DNA of 9,916 nt from Promethearchaeota archaeon (lineage in GTDB: Archaea > Asgardarchaeota > Lokiarchaeia > Sigyniarchaeales > SOKP01), in assembly GCA_019058135.1 (NCBI GenBank), contig JAHLWE010000275.1, forward strand, positions 1 through 9,916, read 5' to 3'. The position numbers were made by a program, and so were the translations under genes. The notes beneath the pieces were generated by a model that was given only the letters and a program-made list of their open reading frames with translations, was not told where the DNA came from and ran no database searches. Below are positions 5,032-9,916 of this stretch, one piece after another. The stretch's first letter is position 1. Each line of letters begins with the position of its first letter.

Positions 5032-5934
5032 TTATCCATTTTTAGTATATTTTTTTAGTGTTTCCATCATTAAGCCTTTTTTTCTTATCTTAACTTCTAA
5101 ATCTTTCTCTTTAGGTTTAAATTCATCTTCTTTTATTTCTTTTGAACTTAATCTACCTTTTAAGAATTTTAAATCTCTTTTTAAATCCGATTTTTCGGCT
5201 TCAATTCTTGCTAACCATAATTTTATGCCTAGTTGTAAATTTTTGAGATTTTGTTTTGCTTCTTCCAATTCTTTCTTATATTCTAACTTTAGGCTTTCAT
5301 AAATCTCTTTATCTACTTTCCTGAGTTTGAGATTAGTATGTAAGGTGTTCAACTGATCTTTTTTTTCGGCAATTATCTTTTCATAAGTTAAATATTCAAA
5401 TTCACCACTCATCTGACCTTTAATCTCTTGCTCTTTTACTTCTAAATCCGATTTTATTTTTTTTAGCGCGTCAAGTTTAATCTTTACATCTGCCGTATAT
5501 TCTGCATCTATTTCATATTGATCATCTTCAATTAATTTTTCCACATCCTCAAACTTTGCGGCAAGTCTTTTTTTCTTATTTTTAATGTCTCGGAGATCAA
5601 CCATTAATTCTAATCGCTTTTTAATCTCATCAGAGAGAGGTGGTATTTCTTTAAATTCTTTTTTATGCTTTTCTTTAACTTTCTTTGCTTTTTTATCCTT
5701 TTTTTGTTTCACTTCTTCTTTTTCTCCCACCTCAATTTGCTCTTTCTCTTCTATTGGCTCATCAATTGATGGAATCTCCTTTTCCTCCTCTTTAAATTCC
5801 TCTTCTACCTTAATTTCTTTTTTCGTTTCTTCTTTTGGTTTGTCAAGTCCTGAAAGCAATGGTTTCCCACAATAGATACAAAACTTATCTGCTGACCTTG
5901 TTTTTTTACCACAATATGGACAAAAATTCGTCAT
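5032..5934 (-). CDS. zinc-ribbon protein with long coiled coil
   Basis: A 300-aa protein in three parts. Residues 1-26 are a zinc ribbon with two CxxC pairs (C5-C8 and C19-C22, CPYCG ... CIYCG). Residues about 30-105 are a very charged E/K-rich low-complexity linker, probably disordered. Residues about 107-295 are nearly all helix with heptad-like spacing (for example LDALKKIKSDLEVKEQEIKG and LKLEYKKELEEAKQNLKNLQ), predicted to form coiled coil. No enzyme domain, signal peptide or membrane helix is visible. A scaffold or adaptor role is plausible but unproven. Unlike most genes here it has a good ribosome binding site: AGGTGA ends 8 nt before the ATG at 5932-5934. It is divergent from the selenocysteine elongation factor across a 116-nt gap. 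Confidence 0.85.
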   Translation of the reverse strand: MTNFCPYCGKKTRSADKFCIYCGKPLLSGLDKPKEETKKEIKVEEEFKEEEKEIPSIDEPIEEKEQIEVGEKEEVKQKKDKKAKKVKEKHKKEFKEIPPLSDEIKKRLELMVDLRDIKNKKKRLAAKFEDVEKLIEDDQYEIDAEYTADVKIKLDALKKIKSDLEVKEQEIKGQMSGEFEYLTYEKIIAEKKDQLNTLHTNLKLRKVDKEIYESLKLEYKKELEEAKQNLKNLQLGIKLWLARIEAEKSDLKRDLKFLKGRLSSKEIKEDEFKPKEKDLEVKIRKKGLMMETLKKYTKNG

Positions 5935-5989
5935 TTTATTTCACCTAGTCTTCTTAATTGATTTGTTTTATAATTCTCAATATTGCAGA

Positions 5990-6022
5990 ATTATTAATAT
6001 ATATTATATATTATTATTTTGA
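5990..6022. promoter_or_regulatory. TATA-rich divergent promoter region before selB
   Basis: The 116-nt gap between the zinc-ribbon gene (-) and selB (+) contains ATTAATATATATTATATATT around 5993-6012. It is a good candidate for archaeal TATA boxes on both strands. The plus-strand start at 6051 has no Shine-Dalgarno sequence; the minus-strand gene has one (AGGTGA). Exact transcription starts cannot be assigned by eye. Confidence 0.35.
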
Positions 6023-6050
6023 TTAAAGAACTAATTTTTAAATATTAAGT

Positions 6051-7526
6051 ATGCCAATAGTTAATACTCTTGATATCAAAGATAAAATCTCAGTTAATGT
6101 AGGGTTATTTGGACATATCGATTGCGGTAAAACAGCAATCGCTGAAGTTTTGAGCGAATTTGTATCGACTGCTGGAATAGATGCACATCCTCAAAGTAAA
6201 GAGAGAGGTATTACCATTGACATGGGTTTTACTTCGTTAATTTTAGAAAAATTTTTAGTAACATTGGTTGACTTACCAGGTCATGCAGATTTAATAAGGA
6301 TTGTTGTAGCATCAATTGATATTATTGATTGTGCTATTATCGTAATTGATGCAGTACATGGGCCACAAATACAAACTGGAGAACATGTAATAATATTGGA
6401 ATCACTTGGTATTAACCACATAATTGTAGCACTTAATAAAATCGACCTTATTTCAAAAGAACATTTAAATCTAATGATAGAAAAAGTTACATCCTTTTTT
6501 AAGAGTACCTCATTTGGCTCAGATGTTCCGATTTTTGCAGTTTCTGCAAAGAATAAAAAAGGTTTTGAAAAGTTAAAAAAAGGTTTATTGGATTTATTAA
6601 ACAAAATAAAAGTGAAAAGAAATAAATCAGATGATTTAATAATTCCAATAGATCATCATTTTCCAATTAAAGGAATTGGAACTGTAATTACTGGTACAAT
6701 TCTTCAAGGAACAATTAAAATAAATCAAAATTTAAATATTATTCCTATAAATAAATCTGGGCGAGTTAAATCACTCCAAATATTCAAACAGGATGTTAGT
6801 AAAGCTGAAGCAGGTGATAGGATTGGTATCGCAATTAAAGGGCTTGATTATAAGTCAATTTTTAGAGGTTGTTATGTTGTAAGTAATAAAGAAAATTTTA
6901 TTTCGGGAAATTTGTTTAAATCTGAAATTTCTATAAATAAATATTATAAGGCAAGTCTTAAATTTGGCATGCAAACACATATTACTTTAGGAATGAATAC
7001 AATTCCTGCTTATATATATCTATTTAGAGAGATTGATAATAAATTTATTGCATTTAATCCAGGCGAAAATGATTTTAATTTTAACGCAATAATATCTACA
7101 GTAGAACCAGTTTTAATTAAAAATTTAGCACTCTTAAAAAACAATCAAAGCAAAAATTATGAAAAATTTCTTATTAGCCGCTTAGATCTACCAGCAACTA
7201 CACTCAGAATTGCAGGAGCAGGAAAGATAATAGAAATATATGAACACCCTCCAATTCTATATAAATTTAAAATCAAGTATGGCGTAGTCAAAGATTCTAA
7301 TCATCCTCAAGGAATTATCGTAAATAATTTAGCAAAAAGCCTTGCTGGTGCTAAAAAAATCATAGGTAAAAATTTAGAACAACCTTTTGATAAAGTGATT
7401 GACACTTTTGGGACAAAAGGTGGTGTTGTCGTTAGCTTGAAAGAAAAAAAAAATAAAATTTCTAATGGAGATCAAGTAATATTAAAAGAACTGCGTAGTT
7501 TTAAAATAAAACAAGGGCAGACGTAA
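6051..7526 (+). CDS. selB: selenocysteine-specific elongation factor (SelB/EFSec)
   Basis: A translational GTPase that carries Sec-tRNA(Sec) to UGA codons. Its 491 aa contain G1 GHIDCGKT (21-28), the SelB-type switch I segment SKERGITIDMGF (49-60), G3 DLPGH (74-78), G4 NKID (129-132) and G5 SAK (165-167). Domain 2 runs from about 197 to 285 with DHHFPIKGIGTVITGTIL; D201, H202 and R257 (in GDRIGI) match the residues that form the selenocysteine pocket of human EFSec (Asp229, His230, Arg285). Domain 3 covers about 285-395. The C-terminal domain (about 396-491, starting KYGVVKDS and including IDTFGTKGG) is the small beta-barrel type of archaea and eukaryotes, not the winged-helix repeats of bacterial SelB. 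ERGIT with the neighbouring STAGIDAHPQS separates it from EF-1A and eIF2-gamma. Start ATG at 6051 follows an AT-rich leader without a Shine-Dalgarno sequence. It fits with tRNA-Sec and SepSecS 3.3 kb away. Confidence 0.95.
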   Translation: MPIVNTLDIKDKISVNVGLFGHIDCGKTAIAEVLSEFVSTAGIDAHPQSKERGITIDMGFTSLILEKFLVTLVDLPGHADLIRIVVASIDIIDCAIIVIDAVHGPQIQTGEHVIILESLGINHIIVALNKIDLISKEHLNLMIEKVTSFFKSTSFGSDVPIFAVSAKNKKGFEKLKKGLLDLLNKIKVKRNKSDDLIIPIDHHFPIKGIGTVITGTILQGTIKINQNLNIIPINKSGRVKSLQIFKQDVSKAEAGDRIGIAIKGLDYKSIFRGCYVVSNKENFISGNLFKSEISINKYYKASLKFGMQTHITLGMNTIPAYIYLFREIDNKFIAFNPGENDFNFNAIISTVEPVLIKNLALLKNNQSKNYEKFLISRLDLPATTLRIAGAGKIIEIYEHPPILYKFKIKYGVVKDSNHPQGIIVNNLAKSLAGAKKIIGKNLEQPFDKVIDTFGTKGGVVVSLKEKKNKISNGDQVILKELRSFKIKQGQT

Positions 7527-7571
7527 AATCTTTAAGAGAGTTAATCAAAAATTAATTAAAATTATTAAATA

Positions 7572-7600
7572 TGAAATTTATTATAATATTATACTAGACT
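7572..7600 (+). promoter_or_regulatory. putative promoter of the Roadblock gene
   Basis: TTTATTATAATATTATACTAG lies about 20-45 nt before the TTG start at 7620, in the 93-nt gap behind selB. It resembles an archaeal TATA element and suggests the Roadblock gene can be transcribed separately from selB. AT-rich background lowers confidence. Confidence 0.3.
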
Positions 7601-7619
7601 GATACATTCGGAAGGAAAG

Positions 7620-8054
7620 TTGAATAATCATTATCTCGAAGAGTTAGAAATTGCAAAAGAACTTCAAGTTGAATTAATGCGACAACTAGAAAATTTGGAA
7701 ACTAAAACTGATCTTGAGGGGACTGCAATTATCTCTAAAACAGGAATTAGGATAGCTAGCTCAGATACGGCCTCTACTGTTGCTGATCTTTTCAGTGCAA
7801 GTCCAGCAACTTTAGTATCCTTAGGAATAAATATATCTAAAGGTTTAAACCAGGGAGAATTAAGAGATATTGTTATTCGTGGGATCGAAGGGTTCACAAT
7901 TATTACAACAAGTTCTCAGGAAAGTAACTTCATGTTAATAACTCATTCCAAAAAGGAGGCGTCTCTTGGATATTACTTTAATAAGATTAATAAATCTTAC
8001 AGAGAAATTGAAAAATTATTAAAAGATGTAAAGCTTAAATCTGCTTTTTATTAA
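7620..8054 (+). CDS. Roadblock/LC7 domain protein
   Basis: A 144-aa protein made almost entirely of one Roadblock/LC7 fold, the small dimerising domain found in dynein light chains, MglB and Ragulator-type regulators of small GTPases. Seen: a leading helix (about 5-28), then LEGTAIISKTGIRIASSD (about 33-50), a central helix ADLFSASPATLVSLGINIS (57-75), the strands LRDIVIRGIEGFTIITTS and NFMLITHSKKEASLGYY, and a closing helix. The start is probably TTG at 7620: GGAAGG sits about 4-9 nt upstream, while the first in-frame ATG (7678) would remove much of the leading helix. Such proteins are abundant in Asgard archaea, where they are thought to partner with small GTPases, but no small GTPase of the Ras/Rag type is encoded next to it. 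The gene converges with the membrane protein at 8073 with an 18-nt gap. Confidence 0.9.
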   Translation: MNNHYLEELEIAKELQVELMRQLENLETKTDLEGTAIISKTGIRIASSDTASTVADLFSASPATLVSLGINISKGLNQGELRDIVIRGIEGFTIITTSSQESNFMLITHSKKEASLGYYFNKINKSYREIEKLLKDVKLKSAFY

Positions 8055-8072
8055 ATTTATTTACATCTCCAA

Positions 8073-8687
8073 TTAAAATTCTGAAATTTTAAATAATTTT
8101 GAGCTAATTTGAATTATAGCTGGAAGCACAAATATGTATAATAATGTATTTGAAACAATATGAATAACTGAAAATGGGATGCCTGCAATAAAAATTGGAA
8201 TCCAAACTTCAAAACTTAACTCAACAAAGGGAAGATACCCCCCAATAGTAGCAATTATGTCATAAATGAATGTCCATGAAAAGCCGACCGCTCCAAATAA
8301 AATTAAAACTCTTAATACGAAAAGATCTTCAGTAGGCTTAAAATACTCTTTATTTTTCAAATATTTAAATGAAAAAAACCCTAAAAGGCTCAAAATTGAG
8401 TAGAGTGATATTTGAGTAGCAAATAATAAAAGATGAGAGGGACCCATAGGATTCAAAAAACAAAAAATGGTGACACTAATAACACTTATGAATAACCCAT
8501 TTTTTTTACCAAAAGAAAAACCACAAAAAAACAACATTAAACTAAAAAGTTCAAAATTTGGGATAGCATACAAGAGATATCCAACGAGGACGGTTAATGC
8601 AGAAAATACACTGATAATTGCTACATTAAACGAATCTCGGTCTAATAGATTGAATTTAGTATCTGATTTTAATGATTCTTTTTCCAT
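8073..8687 (-). CDS. six-helix membrane protein, ECF transporter S-component-like
   Basis: From the ATG at 8685-8687 the product is 204 aa: a polar N-terminus (MEKESLKSDTKFNLLDRD) followed by six hydrophobic segments, beginning NVAIISVFSALTVLVGYLLY, FELFSLMLFFCGFSFG, LFISVISVTIFCFL, LLLFATQISLYSILSLLGFF, RVLILFGAVGFSWTFIYDII and IPIFIAGIPFSVIHIVSNTL. Size, helix count, the LNPMGPSHLLL loop after helix 3 and the closing helix with H, N and P residues resemble substrate-binding S components of ECF vitamin transporters. The substrate is not readable from sequence. No ECF ATPase or T component is in the window; S components often use a shared module encoded elsewhere. An upstream TTG at 8754-8756 would add 23 residues, but it overlaps an inverted repeat and lacks a ribosome binding site, so I prefer the ATG. 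The DUF4430-like protein nearby suggests a corrinoid-type ligand; this is inference. Confidence 0.7.
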   Translation of the reverse strand: MEKESLKSDTKFNLLDRDSFNVAIISVFSALTVLVGYLLYAIPNFELFSLMLFFCGFSFGKKNGLFISVISVTIFCFLNPMGPSHLLLFATQISLYSILSLLGFFSFKYLKNKEYFKPTEDLFVLRVLILFGAVGFSWTFIYDIIATIGGYLPFVELSFEVWIPIFIAGIPFSVIHIVSNTLLYIFVLPAIIQISSKLFKISEF

Positions 8688-8751
8688 TTTCAAATTAATA
8701 TAGGATAAGTTACCTATAAAATTTATCTTTAATAAAATATTAAAATGCCAA

Positions 8752-8781
8752 ATCAAGTTTAAAACTATGGAGAAACTTGAT
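8752..8781. repeat. 9-bp inverted repeat between divergent genes
   Basis: ATCAAGTTT (8752-8760) and AAACTTGAT (8773-8781) are perfect inverted copies separated by 12 nt. They lie in the region between the divergent membrane-protein and methyltransferase genes. The spacing gives about two helical turns between half-site centres (21 nt), as for a dimeric regulator; a hairpin in RNA is also possible. A second, weaker palindrome GATTTTAAAAAATC follows at 8797-8810. Confidence 0.5.
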
Positions 8782-8823
8782 AATATTCATAATTTCGATT
8801 TTAAAAAATCAAATAGAGGATAA
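8767..8823 (+). other. possible 18-codon upstream reading frame
   Basis: ATG at 8767-8769 opens a short frame (MEKLDNIHNFDFKKSNRG) that stops with TAA at 8821-8823, two bases before the TTG start of the methyltransferase gene and in a different frame. Its last codons contain the GAGGA ribosome binding site of that gene. This could allow coupled translation, or it could be chance; there is no clear binding site for its own start. Confidence 0.25.
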
Positions 8824-8825
8824 AA

Positions 8826-9563
8826 TTGGAAATATTTTTTGAAATTCATAAGGATTTACCGAGAGAGGGACCAGGTAATAATGAATCAACAAAAAAATCA
8901 TTTTCTTTTTTAAAACAATTACCTCTTAATCCCCGCATTTTGGATATAGGTTGTGGTCCAGGTATGCAAACTATACAGCTAGCAAAAATGACAGATTGTA
9001 AAATCATTGCTTTAGATACTCATCAGCCATTTCTAGACGAATTAAATCGACGTGCAAAAAGGAAAGGTGTTCAAGATAGAATTGAAACTGTTAATGGCTC
9101 AATGTTTTCACTGGACTTTAAAGATGATTTCTTTGATATAATCTGGTCTGAAGGAGCAATTTACATATTTGGTTTTGGAAAGGGTCTTAAAGAATGGCGC
9201 CAATTTTTAAAGAAAGGGGGATATTTTGTTATATCTGAACTTTCTTGGCTAAAACAGAATCCGCCCGAAGAAATAAAAGGTTTCTGGAAGAAAAATTATC
9301 CAAATATTAAATTGATTGAAGAAAACATACAGATCATAAAAAATTTGGGATATGATTTTTTGCATAATTTCACAATTCCAGAATCAGGTTGGTGGGATGA
9401 TTATTATATACCTCTCAAAAATCGTATCACTCTTTTACGAAAAAAGTATAAAGGTAATATTGAAGCTAATAAGGTTTTAGATCAGGAACTGGAAGAAATA
9501 TTCTTGTATAAGAAATATTCTGAGTATTACGGGTATGTTTTTTATATTATACAAAACAAATGA
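8826..9563 (+). CDS. class I SAM-dependent methyltransferase
   Basis: A 245-aa Rossmann-fold methyltransferase of unknown substrate. Seen: motif I ILDIGCGPGMQT (38-49) for SAM binding, the acidic residue D64 ending strand 2 (IIALDTHQPF), GSMFSLDF (91-98), motif IV-like FDIIWSEGAIYIFG (103-116), and GGYFVISELSWLK (131-143) for strand 5. The N-terminal LPREGPGNNEST and the C-terminal ESGWWDDYYIPL segment resemble a widespread group annotated only as class I methyltransferase. A SmtA/UbiE-like role cannot be specified. The start is TTG at 8826: GAGGA lies 5-10 nt upstream, no in-frame ATG offers a better choice, and translation from here gives the family's usual N-terminus. It is divergent from the S-component-like gene across a region with an inverted repeat, which hints at joint regulation. 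Confidence 0.88.
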   Translation: MEIFFEIHKDLPREGPGNNESTKKSFSFLKQLPLNPRILDIGCGPGMQTIQLAKMTDCKIIALDTHQPFLDELNRRAKRKGVQDRIETVNGSMFSLDFKDDFFDIIWSEGAIYIFGFGKGLKEWRQFLKKGGYFVISELSWLKQNPPEEIKGFWKKNYPNIKLIEENIQIIKNLGYDFLHNFTIPESGWWDDYYIPLKNRITLLRKKYKGNIEANKVLDQELEEIFLYKKYSEYYGYVFYIIQNK

Positions 9564-9598
9564 ATAGATATAAGTTTTTAAGCTAAATTTTTTGTAAA

Positions 9599-9916
9599 TT
9601 ACATATTGGTTGTATAATTCCAATTTATTATTGAATCATTGTCTAAAGCATATTTAGAACAGCCAGTAGGACTTATCTCCCCATTAACCCAAAAATGCCA
9701 AGCATGAGTTGAATTCTGTGAAATTCCATTAATTGAGGTAATTAAATAATCGTCATAGATAGCGTAATATTCATATTCTAAATCATAATACATATCTAGT
9801 GCGTGAAAAACAGAAGTGTTGTAATTATAAAGCGAATATCCAACCCATATATCAACAGTTTCATTTCCATAATCTATATATAATGTTATATTACTCACAG
9901 ACTCCTTATACATAAC
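9599..9916 (-). CDS. DUF4430-like (transcobalamin C-terminal-like) protein, 5' end cut off by window edge
   Basis: The visible 105 codons are the C-terminal part of a protein whose frame is still open at the right edge. An ATG at 9911-9913 is in frame but need not be the start. Seen: tyrosine-rich strands VSNITLYIDYGNETVDIWVG (about 6-25), then HALDMYYDLEYEYYAIYDDY, and the diagnostic end THAWHFWVNGE ... GCSKYALDNDSIINWNY. That W-x-F/Y-x-V-N-G-x ... Y-x-L-x-x-x-D-x-I-x-W pattern matches the DUF4430/transcobalamin-like domain, found mostly in extracellular, often membrane-anchored proteins. Several N-x-S/T sites and absence of lysine-rich segments fit an outside location, but the signal peptide would lie off-window. 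It converges with the methyltransferase gene across 35 nt. In bacteria such proteins often neighbour vitamin transporters; here an S-component-like gene lies 0.9 kb away. Confidence 0.65.
   Translation of the reverse strand, partial: VMYKESVSNITLYIDYGNETVDIWVGYSLYNYNTSVFHALDMYYDLEYEYYAIYDDYLITSINGISQNSTHAWHFWVNGEISPTGCSKYALDNDSIINWNYTTNM

Noticed and set aside
8688..8756. TTG start at 8756 for the membrane protein
   Set aside because: It lacks a ribosome binding site, lies in one arm of the inverted repeat, and adds a 23-residue segment before an already polar N-terminus; the ATG at 8687 gives a normal S-component-like start.
1..9916. Selenoprotein gene with in-frame TGA and SECIS element inside the window
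   Set aside because: All recognised proteins are complete without readthrough, and I found no reading frame continuing past a TGA into conserved sequence nor a SECIS-like hairpin I could defend by eye.
1..9916. CRISPR array, insertion sequence or other mobile element
   Set aside because: No spaced direct repeats, transposase or integrase frame, or terminal inverted repeats were seen; codon use and AT content are even across the window.

Overview
The window looks like chromosomal DNA from a low-GC archaeon, most likely an Asgard (Promethearchaeota) member close to Lokiarchaeia. The reasons are: archaeal/eukaryotic-type selenocysteine genes (SepSecS, an EFSec/SelB with an archaeal/eukaryotic C-terminal domain, and a 9/4-type tRNA-Sec); a free-standing Roadblock/LC7 protein; two tRNA genes with textbook bulge-helix-bulge introns; AT-rich TATA-like promoters; and mostly leaderless starts. 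The taxonomic call is inference from gene content, not from a search.

Layout. Positions 1-234 are AT-rich with no gene I can support. At 235-391 (+) lies a hidden tRNA gene: once two introns are removed (one at 37/38, one inside the T loop at 59/60) it folds as a 76-nt tRNA with anticodon UAU (Ile). From 438 to 4410 everything is on the minus strand. Read in transcription order this is a CoA-type Nudix hydrolase, a crotonase-fold enoyl-CoA isomerase-like protein, tRNA-Sec (UCA, with a 24-nt intron), SepSecS 32 nt behind it, and an unrecognised 226-aa protein. A small basic zinc-finger-like protein (4488-4811, +) is divergent from the Nudix gene. A zinc-ribbon/coiled-coil protein (5032-5934, -) is divergent from the selenocysteine elongation factor (6051-7526, +), which is followed by a Roadblock/LC7 protein (7620-8054, +). 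The right end holds a six-helix membrane protein resembling an ECF transporter S component (-), a divergent class I SAM methyltransferase (+), and the C-terminal part of a DUF4430-like protein (-) that runs off the right edge.

How the genes work together. The clear system is selenocysteine decoding. tRNA-Sec is charged with serine, phosphorylated by PSTK (not in this window), converted to Sec-tRNA by SepSecS using selenophosphate from SelD (not in this window), and delivered to UGA by SelB/EFSec. Three of these five components sit within 6.3 kb. No selenoprotein gene or SECIS element could be supported here. The Nudix and crotonase proteins both point to acyl-CoA metabolism. The S-component-like and DUF4430-like pair hints at vitamin uptake, possibly corrinoid.

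The most notable items are the two RNA genes. Both are split by introns, and both are easy for a standard annotation to miss or mis-type.
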